DNA of 64,000 nucleotides, from the IMG/VR virus record IMGVR_UViG_3300037493_005407, positions 1 through 64,000 of that record; one strand, given 5' to 3'. Of the stretch, positions 6,188 through 13,918 are shown piece by piece; positions within the stretch are counted from its first letter, which is position 1, and each line of letters opens with the position of its first letter. The position numbers and the translations under genes were made by a program. The notes below the pieces were generated by a model, which saw only the letters and a list, made by a program, of their open reading frames with translations, did no database searches and had not been told where the DNA came from. Source of the DNA: a virus.

Positions 6188-6423
6188 CCACTAACGCAAT
6201 TGACCGTATCAAAGACCAAATCACCAGCGAAGCAGATGGTCTCTCTTTAGCGGATTATATCGAGCTCCTCGAAGAGCTCCAGGACGAGATCGAGACGCGC
6301 CTCGACGGAGCCAAAGAGGACAAAGAGCGTGCAGACAACGAGACATGGGAGGCCGCGGTAGACGCCGAGGTTGCGCAAGAGCTTGAAGCAAAGCGGGACT
6401 TGGATGGAAGTGAGGGCGAATGA
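6178..6423 (+). CDS. Helical protein, paralogue of the preceding C-terminal half
   Basis: 81 aa, GTG start with AAAGGA 9 bases upstream, overlapping the previous gene by 10 bases. YIELLEELQDEIETRLDGAKED parallels YLEVLEKLKAAIETRIKGVHED of its neighbour. Predicted coiled coil with an acidic tail. Confidence 0.75.
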   Translation: MSLATNAIDRIKDQITSEADGLSLADYIELLEELQDEIETRLDGAKEDKERADNETWEAAVDAEVAQELEAKRDLDGSEGE

Positions 6424-6716
6424 CAACCGAAGGCACCTACATCTATTCCTGCCCAATGCCTGACCACAATACCCTGCAGGGAGGTCCTATACCATCTACA
6501 GGCGTTATTACTATAAGCACGCCCATCATGCTTACTGACCAGGACCAGATTCAGAGCCTCATTGATACTGTTGCATCTCAACAGGAAGAAATCGAGTATC
6601 TCAAACTACAAGTTGAAATCTGCAAGCAAGCCATAGCTTTGGCTCGCAGCTACATGACCCCACGGCAGCTAGAGTCGCTGGGGTATATGTCGCAGCTTCT
6701 GAGAGCGCCCAAATGA
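6420..6716 (+). CDS. Hypothetical protein
   Basis: 98 aa, ATGA overlap. N-terminal beta region (TYIYSCPMPDHNTLQGGP) and a C-terminal coiled coil (QSLIDTVASQQEEIEYLKLQ). No known family. Confidence 0.65.
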   Translation: MTTEGTYIYSCPMPDHNTLQGGPIPSTGVITISTPIMLTDQDQIQSLIDTVASQQEEIEYLKLQVEICKQAIALARSYMTPRQLESLGYMSQLLRAPK

Positions 6717-6994
6717 AAAAGGTATTGGTATGTGGCCTGACCTTGGGCTTGTTTATTGGTATGGGTATCGTGCTAGTGCTAGCGGAACATGCTCAAATAA
6801 CCGTAGTAAAAGAGTCCAAAGCAAAAGAAGCAGAACTCCGCCAACAACTCGATGATGTAAACAAGCAGTTGGACTCTTGCTACGAAGCGGCAGACACCTT
6901 CCGCGAGGATTATTTTAAGTGCGAGCGGGATAAAGGATTTGAGTGGAAAGAGCGCATGGAGCTTATGTGCTCTCACTTTAAAGAGGAGGACTGA
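6713..6994 (+). CDS. Membrane-anchored coiled-coil protein
   Basis: 93 aa, ATGA overlap. Lys-Lys N-terminus, then one membrane segment (VLVCGLTLGLFIGMGIVLVLA, about residues 4-24) and a coiled coil rich in Glu/Gln/Lys with four cysteines. Size and topology resemble inner-membrane spanins, but no lysis partner is adjacent, so the role is uncertain. Confidence 0.7.
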   Translation: MKKVLVCGLTLGLFIGMGIVLVLAEHAQITVVKESKAKEAELRQQLDDVNKQLDSCYEAADTFREDYFKCERDKGFEWKERMELMCSHFKEED

Positions 6995-6995
6995 A

Positions 6996-7256
6996 ATGAC
7001 TGATGTAATTTTAAGAGCCGAGGTATTGCTTAGAGTCGCTAAGCGCGTTGACGACAACCTTATGCTTTTGCGTAATGACCGTTTTATAAAGTGTCCCTTT
7101 AAGAACGAGGACCCTTGTAACTCAGAGTGCGCCTTGTACCGCGAGGAAATACTCGAAAAGATTGTTATCGAGGAGGGAGAAGAGGACCAAGAAGTCGAAC
7201 AGCTAAAAGCTTTTTGTGGCAGCAACGGCGTGATGTGCGAAATCGTTAACGTCTAA
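6996..7256 (+). CDS. Cys-motif small protein
   Basis: 86 aa, ATG after AGAGGAGGACTGAA. CPFKNEDPCNSECALY, a Cys pattern frequent in phage miniproteins, follows a helical N-terminus; acidic helix after it. Probably a metal-binding domain. Confidence 0.7.
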   Translation: MTDVILRAEVLLRVAKRVDDNLMLLRNDRFIKCPFKNEDPCNSECALYREEILEKIVIEEGEEDQEVEQLKAFCGSNGVMCEIVNV

Positions 7257-7450
7257 TGTCCATCACACACGAAGTCGTAATCTGGTGCGACGTTTGCGGC
7301 ACTTGGGAGCGTTCGATAGAGACGGCGGCTAAAGCCCGTAAGAAGCTCAAGGCTCTGGGGTGGGCTCGCATACCAGTGACTCGTGGGTATCCAGCGTTTC
7401 AGGACCTATGCAGCTATTGCTTTGCTAAACGAAAGGAGCAAAAGAAATGA
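7256..7450 (+). CDS. Small zinc-ribbon protein
   Basis: 64 aa, TAATG junction with the previous gene. WCDVCGTWE and LCSYCFAKRKEQKK provide two C-x2-C knuckles separated by a basic helix (AKARKKLKALGW). Likely nucleic-acid binding. Confidence 0.75.
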   Translation: MSITHEVVIWCDVCGTWERSIETAAKARKKLKALGWARIPVTRGYPAFQDLCSYCFAKRKEQKK

Positions 7451-8481
7451 CAACCCACATCATCCACCACAATGACTTGGACGGCTACGCCAGCGCAGGC
7501 ATAGCCAAAGCGTTCCTTGAAAAGCAGGGTATCCACCCCCACTTCATCGAGATGAACTACGGCATGACTTTGCCGGAAGTGTTCAACCAACAGGACACAG
7601 TTTATATGCTGGACTTCTCGCTGCAGCCCTTCGATGCAGCCATGGAAGCTCTAGCCAATAGCGTGGACAAGTTCATTTGGATTGACCATCACGCCAGCAG
7701 CATCAGCGCCTATAAGCTGTTGCAGCAAGAGAAGGGACTGTCCTGGGGCTATGACGGCGTCCGCCTCGATGGCTACTGCGGCGCAGAGTTGACGTGGGCG
7801 TGGTTCAACCTTCCCGGAAGGTCTCTCAGCGAACTTGAGGGTATATGCCAGGAAGCCCCCGACGCCATCAAGCTCGTCGGCGACTGGGACACCTGGCGTC
7901 ACGCGAAGATGGTCGATAGCAAAGCGCCCTTCTTCAAGATGTACTTTGATACAATGGTGCCTGAGGGTGTTATCGAGTGGTTTAGGGTGTACGCAGAAGA
8001 ATCCTGGTTGGAAGGTTCTGGGCACGCCAAGTACATGGAAGAGGTAACAGCACAAGCTATCCATATTGGCACAAGCATCAAGATGTTCGAAGTCTCCGAA
8101 AGCGCAGCCCTCATGAAGAGCCGGGCGTTTGAGGCTAAGCTTGTCATCCCCGCAGCACCTGGCGTATCTCGTGACTCAGCTTATGCTGAAGTCGTTTACT
8201 CTGTCATCGCCGCCAATATGGGAGCCCGTGGCAGCGACCGCTTTGCCAGTGTGTACCAGCCCGAGAAGCACGAGCTCATGCTCGGCTTCGCGTACGAGAA
8301 TACTGGCAAGGTCACGGTCAGCCTCTACTCCACCAACCCAGACATCGACTGCGGCGCTATTGCAAAGCTCTGTGGTGAAGCTGGGCCATTTCCAGGTGGT
8401 GGTGGGCACAAAGGCGCAGCAGGGTTCCAGACGAGCTGGGAGTTCCTGATGGACAAGTTGCTTAAGCTACCACCGCAATGA
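7447..8481 (+). CDS. DHH-family phosphoesterase (NrnB-like)
   Basis: 344 aa. Metal-dependent phosphodiesterase of the DHH/DHHA1 superfamily, whose members hydrolyse short oligoribonucleotides or cyclic (di)nucleotides. Motif I is HHNDLDGYASAG (7-18), motif II LDFSL (55-59), DHH at 80-82 (WIDHHAS), a motif-IV-like GDWDTW (145-150), and the DHHA1 GGGGHKGAAGF loop (317-327). All catalytic positions look intact. ATGA overlaps at both ends place it in the 4842-9342 operon. It could recycle nanoRNA or remove second messengers used in defence; substrate unknown. Confidence 0.88.
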   Translation: MTTHIIHHNDLDGYASAGIAKAFLEKQGIHPHFIEMNYGMTLPEVFNQQDTVYMLDFSLQPFDAAMEALANSVDKFIWIDHHASSISAYKLLQQEKGLSWGYDGVRLDGYCGAELTWAWFNLPGRSLSELEGICQEAPDAIKLVGDWDTWRHAKMVDSKAPFFKMYFDTMVPEGVIEWFRVYAEESWLEGSGHAKYMEEVTAQAIHIGTSIKMFEVSESAALMKSRAFEAKLVIPAAPGVSRDSAYAEVVYSVIAANMGARGSDRFASVYQPEKHELMLGFAYENTGKVTVSLYSTNPDIDCGAIAKLCGEAGPFPGGGGHKGAAGFQTSWEFLMDKLLKLPPQ

Positions 8482-8825
8482 AACCGACATTCGTTAATCA
8501 GATTCAGCAGCAAGTAACCGACGGGAGCATCACTGACCCCGTCGTCATTGGCTTGCTCGAGGAATACGACAAGCTCTTAAACACGTCGTTATCGACGATC
8601 TCCAAAATGGCCAAGGACCTCTTCGCAAAGGCATATATCGACGGAGTGGACGCCGCACAAAAGATTGTGATGGCGGAGCTCACACGACACGTGCCACTCG
8701 TTACTGCAATCTTGCATCAGATCGACAGAGACATGGCAAAACTAAAGGAGCCCTACAATGATCCAGATAAAAACGATCGGGAACGAGCTGACGACCACCG
8801 GCTATTACTGCGACCGCTGCGGTAA
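8478..8825 (+). CDS. Helical protein with a long 3' overlap
   Basis: 115 aa, ATGA overlap with the phosphoesterase. Predicted all-helical (LLEEYDKLLNTSLSTISKMAKDL...). Its last 22 residues (DPDKNDRERADDHRLLLRPL) overlap the next gene by 68 bases and look like read-through composition. No known domain. Confidence 0.65.
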   Translation: MKPTFVNQIQQQVTDGSITDPVVIGLLEEYDKLLNTSLSTISKMAKDLFAKAYIDGVDAAQKIVMAELTRHVPLVTAILHQIDRDMAKLKEPYNDPDKNDRERADDHRLLLRPLR

Positions 8826-9342
8826 GCCAGCGGCCGAAGGTAATATCCTGCATACCCTGGACCCGCTGCCCGCTCGTGGAGTAGTGAGCGGCAACATCAT
8901 CGCAAAGTACCCGCGCTCACCCGTGCGACTGCACCTCATGACACGGCACTTCAAGACGCACGAGCTGGTACCCGTCCAGCTCTGTACAGCGTGCGAAGAC
9001 GCGTTCCATCCATGGTACCAAGAACGCATGTGTGGCGTGGTAACATTCAGTCAGCGTCATCTCTGGGAAAACACCTCCACAGAACGCGAGCGCTATCTAG
9101 GGCGCCGCGGTGCGGCGGTGAACATCCGGCACAACGCCCAGGCGGGTCGCTACGAAATCTGGAACGACGTGCGTGATTGGGACGGTGAGTCGGTGCATCT
9201 GGCGGAGCCGCGTCCGCAAGTCGAAGAGGTCTGCCTGGCCTGGCAAGCGACGCACGAGCTCTGCATCGTGTTCTGCGAGTCGATGCTCTGGTACCCGGGT
9301 GTTTACGAGGTGCCGATTACTGATGCTGCTGCAGAAGGTTGA
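8758..9342 (+). CDS. Zinc-binding hypothetical protein
   Basis: 194 aa, ATG after AAAGGAGCCCTACA. CDRCGKPAAEG (about 20-30) and CTACEDAFHPWYQ (about 78-90) make a paired-knuckle zinc site. The C-terminal half is beta-rich with several Trp. Last gene of the rightward operon; its 3' end overlaps the convergent helicase by 26 bases. Confidence 0.7.
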   Translation: MIQIKTIGNELTTTGYYCDRCGKPAAEGNILHTLDPLPARGVVSGNIIAKYPRSPVRLHLMTRHFKTHELVPVQLCTACEDAFHPWYQERMCGVVTFSQRHLWENTSTERERYLGRRGAAVNIRHNAQAGRYEIWNDVRDWDGESVHLAEPRPQVEEVCLAWQATHELCIVFCESMLWYPGVYEVPITDAAAEG

Positions 9343-10723
9343 TCAGCTGCTGATTGAGCTTCTGCTTGTCCTGCGACATGTTGTCGAGCACGTCCTCCAC
9401 CCCTGTCGGATCCATCCCAAACATCCTGCCTAGGAACCCGGCCCGCGGATGGGTCAGGTACTTCTGAACGCGCACGTTGCGCTCGTTCTCGGGTAGCGCC
9501 GAGTGCGAGCCGTGACGAATCGCGCGGCCAATCACCTGGTTCAACTTCTCTTCATTCCAATGAGGCTCGAGGACCTGGAGGAGCTTAGTGCCCTTCAGGT
9601 CCAAGCCTTCTCCACCGGCGGAGGAGACGAGGAGGGCCTTTATTTTGCCCGCGTTGTACGCCTGCACCGCGGCGTCGCGCTCGGCCTTGGGGATGGACCC
9701 GGTGAAGAGCTGGCTCGCCACGCCCCGGCGCTCGAGCTCGCGCTTGTACTCGTCGAGGTTGTTGAGGAAGTTGGAGTAGACGACCGCCTTGAAGTTGGGG
9801 TCCTGGGCCTGTTGCTTGGAGAAGTTGTCGAGGGCGAGCTGCAGCTTGGGTGAGAGGCTGGGCTCTCCTTCGGTATCGAACTTGTTGGTCGAGCCAGCGA
9901 TCTGCCGGGTCTGGCTCTCGAACTTGTTGAAGGCTGGCAGGTCCTTCTGCGTCGGCCGCATGCCCATCCTGAGCTTGATGCGCATGCCCAGTGGCAGCTT
10001 GTCCCAGGCGTAGTCATGCAGCATGGTCTGCCGCTTGTTCATGGGTACACGTAGGGTCTCGTCGGTGCGGGTGGGGAAGTCTCCCCCCTGGGGATTGTCG
10101 TAGTCGACCCACTTCTGGAGGCGCTGCTGCAGCTCGCGGGTGTTCTTCAAGTGTGGCGCGTTGTTGCCCATGAGCAAGCTGATGAAGCCGTTGTCGGGCT
10201 TTTCGACGTACCGGTCGTTGAAGTCGCGGTTGGTCGGTAGGACCCGGGCGCCGGCAGCCATGTTGACCAGTGGGGCGATGTCCGAGGGCCGGTTGTAGAC
10301 CGGGGTTGCCGTGAGCAGCATGCGCTTCTTGGCGGGGTAGCCCATGATGGACTGGTAGAGCTTCGAGCTCGTCTCCCGCGCCCGATGCGCCTCATCCACG
10401 ATGAGTAGATCGCTAGGCTTTTGAATACCTTTGACTACATCCCCCTGCTGGCTACGCACGTCGATGCCCGGGTCGCCGAGGACGTGCTTGGCGATCTCCT
10501 TCTTGTAGTTCTCCTGGAGAGAGGCCGGCACGAGGGCAGTCGTCTTGCCGCCACCCTCCTGCAGCGCCGCGGCAATCGAGCTCAACGTCTTGCCGGTGCC
10601 GAGTCCGTGGGCCACGACGAGGCCAGGCTGGTCGTGCAAGCGGCGGAGAACGCGCTGCTGGTGAGGCAAGAGCGGGGTCTGCAGCTCGGCGGCTGCTTCA
10701 GCTAATTTTGCGAGGAGTCTCAT
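9317..10723 (-). CDS. SNF2-type superfamily 2 helicase/ATPase
   Basis: 468 aa. ATP-dependent DNA translocase or remodeller. Walker A GLGTGKT (40-46), DEAH box (110-113), motif III TATP (138-141), motif V SSAGGEGLDL and motif VI QVIGRAIRHGS are all present. Both RecA-like lobes are complete and no extra nuclease domain is seen. A strong terminator lies only about 20 bases before its ATG, with no clear Shine-Dalgarno, so expression control is puzzling. Likely role in replication, repair or transcription of phage DNA (inference). Confidence 0.88.
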   Translation of the reverse strand: MRLLAKLAEAAAELQTPLLPHQQRVLRRLHDQPGLVVAHGLGTGKTLSSIAAALQEGGGKTTALVPASLQENYKKEIAKHVLGDPGIDVRSQQGDVVKGIQKPSDLLIVDEAHRARETSSKLYQSIMGYPAKKRMLLTATPVYNRPSDIAPLVNMAAGARVLPTNRDFNDRYVEKPDNGFISLLMGNNAPHLKNTRELQQRLQKWVDYDNPQGGDFPTRTDETLRVPMNKRQTMLHDYAWDKLPLGMRIKLRMGMRPTQKDLPAFNKFESQTRQIAGSTNKFDTEGEPSLSPKLQLALDNFSKQQAQDPNFKAVVYSNFLNNLDEYKRELERRGVASQLFTGSIPKAERDAAVQAYNAGKIKALLVSSAGGEGLDLKGTKLLQVLEPHWNEEKLNQVIGRAIRHGSHSALPENERNVRVQKYLTHPRAGFLGRMFGMDPTGVEDVLDNMSQDKQKLNQQLINLLQQHQ

Positions 10724-10740
10724 GGTCCAATGGTAGCAAA

Positions 10741-10780
10741 AGCAAAAGAAAGGGAATTGCTATTACAGCAACCCCTTTCG
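10741..10780 (-). terminator. Intrinsic terminator upstream of the helicase
   Basis: Read leftward: GAAAGGG...CCCTTTC with an inner GTTGC/GCAAT stem, followed by TTTTGCTTTTGC. Located between the stop of the 70-aa gene and the helicase ATG. Confidence 0.7.
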
Positions 10781-10784
10781 AAAA

Positions 10785-10997
10785 TCATGCCGGCCTCGAG
10801 TTAGATATTTTGGTGATGCACTTTTGGCACGACTTACACGTGACCTTTTTGAGGTCGAGGGTCACCTTGTACTTGAGGCCCTTGGCCCGTGAGAACGTCA
10901 TGCACAGTGGACGCCCTTCCTTCCAGTAGTGCCATACCGCCTGCTCAGTCATCTCGGAAAAATCGTCGGGGTAGTCGAAGGAGCATCCAGGAGCCAC
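10785..10997 (-). CDS. Small CxxC protein
   Basis: 70 aa, probable GTG start with GAAGG upstream, overlapping the preceding gene. Acidic/aromatic N-terminus (FDYPDDFSEMTEQAVWHYW), then a Lys-rich strand and CKSCQKC near the C-terminus, as in small zinc ribbons. Ends directly before the terminator. Confidence 0.6.
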   Translation of the reverse strand: MAPGCSFDYPDDFSEMTEQAVWHYWKEGRPLCMTFSRAKGLKYKVTLDLKKVTCKSCQKCITKISNSRPA

Positions 10998-11122
10998 TTC
11001 GTGATCGCCTTCTCGACTCCTATGCCCAAGATCGCGCCAATAACAAGGATAACTGCCCCAACTGCCCCCGCTTTGGGTGTTGCAGTTAGGAGACTAGAAC
11101 TAGAAAACGCTACAATCTTCAT
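10949..11122 (-). CDS. Small membrane protein
   Basis: 57 aa, ATG with GAAAGG upstream. One hydrophobic Gly/Ala/Val segment (AGAVGAVILVIGAILGIGV, about residues 18-36), followed by a short basic helix. Single-pass membrane peptide; function unknown. Confidence 0.6.
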   Translation of the reverse strand: MKIVAFSSSSLLTATPKAGAVGAVILVIGAILGIGVEKAITKWLLDAPSTTPTIFPR

Positions 11123-11321
11123 CTGTTTTCTGCCTTTCGTTTGGTAGCTGTTTGATGATGTGGTGCGTTTTAAGATAGTCGTCCAAACGCACACCGTGTC
11201 CAGCGACTTCTGTCCAGAGGGTACCTGACCCGTCGCGTATTACTTTGCGTACCTCCTCTTTACCATTCTCCACACACCAGAACCATGCGGGCTTTTCTTG
11301 TGTGATATCTTCGAAGGTCAT
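11100..11321 (-). CDS. Hypothetical protein
   Basis: 73 aa, ATG start overlapping the previous stop (ATGA). Short alpha/beta protein (PAWFWCVENGKEEVRKVI, then LWTEVAGHGVRLDDYL). No family recognised. Confidence 0.65.
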   Translation of the reverse strand: MTFEDITQEKPAWFWCVENGKEEVRKVIRDGSGTLWTEVAGHGVRLDDYLKTHHIIKQLPNERQKTDEDCSVF

Positions 11322-12043
11322 TTGTGCTCTTTTATCTCGTGTGTGCTGGTTACCTTGATGTCGTATCCGAGGGAGAGCTCCTCGAGCATAATGGGTGCCG
11401 TAGATGACACTCTGAACATCTTGCACGTGTCGGGCCTGTATCTCTCCACAAACTTGAATGCACTTTCACGGTTTGAGAAGTCATGGGTGTACACGTTGGA
11501 GCAGGCCCAGGCTCCTCGTCCTTCGACGATCAGGTAACGCTCGTGGATTGGGTTCTCTGTCATCCCCTCGTTTTCTTCTAGGGGTTTTATGTACGTGAGC
11601 TTTCCACCCACTAGGATAAAGGAGCAGCAGCAACTGGTACAGCGCCGTGGAGGATCCGGGAATCTTCTGATTTTGTCGGACTCCTCAATGGAGAATTTGA
11701 AATGACAACCAGGGCACTCGAGACGTTCAGGGACCTTGGGAGGCTCTTTCTTTCGGCACATCGCACACACTGGCTCAGCCCCACCCCTAACAGCCAGGGT
11801 GGTTTTGAATACGCCGCCGCAGTTCACGCATCTGGAGCGCTTGGGGGCTTCCTTGGGGACCTCAGCTGGCTTAATACTCATTGTTTTCTCTAGATATTCA
11901 TAGCACTCAGCACACAGTGGCTTTTTGCTCCCTTTTCGATAATTTGCTTTACCTTGTGTATGGCACACACAATTAACACAGGTGAAGTACTCTGCTGCTC
12001 TGGCCTCTGCCTCCACCTTGATTTTTACGCCTTGTTTGGTCAT
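11318..12043 (-). CDS. Multi-zinc-ribbon protein
   Basis: 241 aa. Three successive C-x2-C pairs of pairs: CVNCVCH...CAEC, CVNCGGVF...CAMC and CPGCHFKF...CTSC, so three ribbon-like modules in residues about 20-145. The last about 80 residues (from MTENPIHERYLIVEG) form a separate alpha/beta module and might be a separately started protein. Strong GGAGGG upstream. A nucleic-acid or protein scaffold role is plausible. Confidence 0.75.
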   Translation of the reverse strand: MTKQGVKIKVEAEARAAEYFTCVNCVCHTQGKANYRKGSKKPLCAECYEYLEKTMSIKPAEVPKEAPKRSRCVNCGGVFKTTLAVRGGAEPVCAMCRKKEPPKVPERLECPGCHFKFSIEESDKIRRFPDPPRRCTSCCCSFILVGGKLTYIKPLEENEGMTENPIHERYLIVEGRGAWACSNVYTHDFSNRESAFKFVERYRPDTCKMFRVSSTAPIMLEELSLGYDIKVTSTHEIKEHK

Positions 12044-12255
12044 ACCCCTCCCTCCGTGTTTTCGATTTCCTCTACCTCGTACTCAAAAACGGTAAGGGCT
12101 TCCGTGCTAAACCCAGCTTTGTTCTGCTGGTCTATTAGCTTACGAGCGGCCTCTCTATAGCCCCGTAAAGCGTTAATGACTTGTATGACAGCGGCCCGGT
12201 TGCCTGTCATGGCACGACGCTCGATGTCCTGGAGGGGTGTGCGTTCTTCTGTCAT
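12040..12255 (-). CDS. Small helical protein with GFSTEA segment
   Basis: 71 aa, ATGA overlaps on both sides. Helical, with KAGFSTEALTVFEYEVEE near the C-terminus. This resembles the core of the miniprotein family at 18601-31411 (for example KAGFSTAYDFAKL), but the position in the protein differs. Either a distant relative or chance. Confidence 0.65.
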   Translation of the reverse strand: MTEERTPLQDIERRAMTGNRAAVIQVINALRGYREAARKLIDQQNKAGFSTEALTVFEYEVEEIENTEGGV

Positions 12256-12554
12256 TCATCACCTCGTAGCTCGTGCAGCTCTTTCACCTGTCGCTTGCAC
12301 AGTTGGGTTAGGGCTTCAATATCGCGGTCCTTGCGCCCTATGTCTTCTTTGTACTTGTTTACCCACATCCTCCGGGTGCGGCTAATCGCCCACATAATGC
12401 AGGCAAGTGTGCCGTCGTCCTTTGCAGACGCGCGTTTCTTACTTCTGTGGCACGCTTCACACAGGCGAATAACCAGGGTAACGCTGCCCCCAAAGCCTGA
12501 CTCTTCTATTGTCCATGAGCCATTGGGGTCTTCACATATGGTGCATGGTTTCAT
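12252..12554 (-). CDS. Zinc-finger helical protein
   Basis: 100 aa, ATG after AGGAGTAAAGA. CTICEDPNGSW and LCEACHRSKK form an HNH-like or ribbon-type metal site (two CxxC), followed by a long basic helix. No catalytic His-Asn pattern is certain, so nuclease activity is not claimed. Confidence 0.7.
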   Translation of the reverse strand: MKPCTICEDPNGSWTIEESGFGGSVTLVIRLCEACHRSKKRASAKDDGTLACIMWAISRTRRMWVNKYKEDIGRKDRDIEALTQLCKRQVKELHELRGDE

Positions 12555-12563
12555 TCTTTACTC

Positions 12564-12866
12564 CTAAGGATTCAGTGAGCAGTCTACGTCGAGGACGATG
12601 CGTCGCTGAATGTCCTCGCGCTCATCGGTTACGATGACGAGCTGCCGCACATACTGGCTCGTTTTTTCGTCCCAGACCATCTGGCAGTCCGTTTCAATCA
12701 CGCCCTCGTAGCGCGCGTCGTTGAACTGCACCACAAACCACGTGTAGACCGTGATCGCCGCCGCCAAGGCGCAGACCCACCCAATTATCGCCACTGGGCG
12801 CAGATCCGGCCGCACGTACATGGGCAGAAAGACGGGCTCTTGTCCGCTTTCTCCGTTATCAATCAT
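12564..12866 (-). CDS. Single-pass membrane protein
   Basis: 100 aa, AAGGAG before ATG. N-terminal cytoplasmic part, membrane segment AIIGWVCALAAAITVYTWFVV (about 26-46), then a soluble beta-like tail with two Cys. Function unknown. Confidence 0.7.
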   Translation of the reverse strand: MIDNGESGQEPVFLPMYVRPDLRPVAIIGWVCALAAAITVYTWFVVQFNDARYEGVIETDCQMVWDEKTSQYVRQLVIVTDEREDIQRRIVLDVDCSLNP

Positions 12867-13083
12867 CCTTTTCTCCTTTCTCTTTGATTAGCCTCTCGAG
12901 ACGGGCAATCTCCGCACAAATCTCTTTAGCCCTCTTGTCGTTCACCCTCTGCTGCATCCGCAGTGTTTCGATCTCCAGCTGCATGCGGGTGTTCTCGTTA
13001 TGCACCACGTTTAAACGCTTTTGTTGTGAGATGAGAGCGCGCTCGGGGTGAGTGTCGTCGGGGGCTACCTTGGGCTGTTTCAT
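12859..13083 (-). CDS. Coiled-coil protein
   Basis: 74 aa, TAATG junction with the gene before. Residues about 25-74 form a continuous charged coiled coil (ENTRMQLEIETLRMQQRVND...). Likely pairs with one of the membrane coiled-coil neighbours. Confidence 0.7.
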   Translation of the reverse strand: MKQPKVAPDDTHPERALISQQKRLNVVHNENTRMQLEIETLRMQQRVNDKRAKEICAEIARLERLIKEKGEKDD

Positions 13084-13469
13084 TACTTCTCCTTCGCCAT
13101 TACCGATAGCTCGTGAATCCCATTCACACACTTGTTGGCGAGCTCGACGTAAACGGCACACCTAATCCCGCATGCTTCCTGTACCCAGTTGTTTTGCTTC
13201 TCTTCGCACTCCTTGAGGCGCTTATCCCAAACGCCCCTGGAGACTTTAGACAGGGTTAAGCAGTCCTGCTTATCCCGCGTCTGTGTCTTCACTAGAGCGT
13301 TCAGCTGCGTGTTACTCTTCTGCATCTCCTCGACGCGTGCCTGCAGCGCGACGTTCTCTTCTTTAATGCGCCTGACATCTGTATAGTTGCAAGCCACCCA
13401 GATGCCGAGAATGAACACGGTTATCATCTCTATGGCGAGCAACGCGGTCATTACAGAGTTTTTGTTCAT
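13083..13469 (-). CDS. Membrane-anchored coiled-coil protein (spanin-like)
   Basis: 128 aa; ATG 13469 chosen because AAAAGG lies just upstream. N-terminal membrane anchor (VMTALLAIEMITVFILGIWVA, about 6-26), coiled coil to about residue 75, then a Cys-containing C-terminal domain. Topology fits an inner-membrane spanin, but an outer-membrane lipoprotein partner is not adjacent. Confidence 0.65.
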   Translation of the reverse strand: MNKNSVMTALLAIEMITVFILGIWVACNYTDVRRIKEENVALQARVEEMQKSNTQLNALVKTQTRDKQDCLTLSKVSRGVWDKRLKECEEKQNNWVQEACGIRCAVYVELANKCVNGIHELSVMAKEK

Positions 13470-13861
13470 ACCTTTTCTTTTCCATAGTGCAGCAGCATCG
13501 CTCGCATGGCTTGCCACTCGTAATTACGGTAGCCGCTGTCCACGTAGATGCGTGTCTCACGCATGCGATGGCTGTTGGCCGCGATGTAGGCTTCTGCCGC
13601 CACCTCAGTGAAGAACGGTTGCACAAACTCCCACTGGTCCACGTATCCAGTTCGGTGGTACTTTGAGGGGACCGTAAAGGTTTCCTGATACATCTCCTCG
13701 AGCCGTGTACGCTCCTCTGCGTCTACCTCCTGGCAGTCGTTCTCCCCGTCCAGCCAGATGATCTCGCTGTCGTCAACGATGTCGGGGTCTACGCCGTATA
13801 GGCGTTTCTTCTGCTGAACCAAGTAGATTGGCTCAGCGGTGCAGCGGTTGTCCTGGCCCAC
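13466..13861 (-). CDS. Conserved phage protein
   Basis: 131 aa. Belongs to a widely distributed uncharacterised phage family recognisable by IYLVQQKKRLYG, the central DQWEFVQPFFTEVAAEAYIA and the ending RIYVDSGYRNYEWQAMR. GTG start at 13861 lacks a strong ribosome site; a few residues at the N-terminus are uncertain. Function unknown. Confidence 0.75.
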   Translation of the reverse strand: MGQDNRCTAEPIYLVQQKKRLYGVDPDIVDDSEIIWLDGENDCQEVDAEERTRLEEMYQETFTVPSKYHRTGYVDQWEFVQPFFTEVAAEAYIAANSHRMRETRIYVDSGYRNYEWQAMRAMLLHYGKEKV

Positions 13862-13918
13862 TATGTCTTTGGCTGACTAGGCTAGGACCTCGCTGTAGTC
13901 GGTTATCATAGTGGCTTG

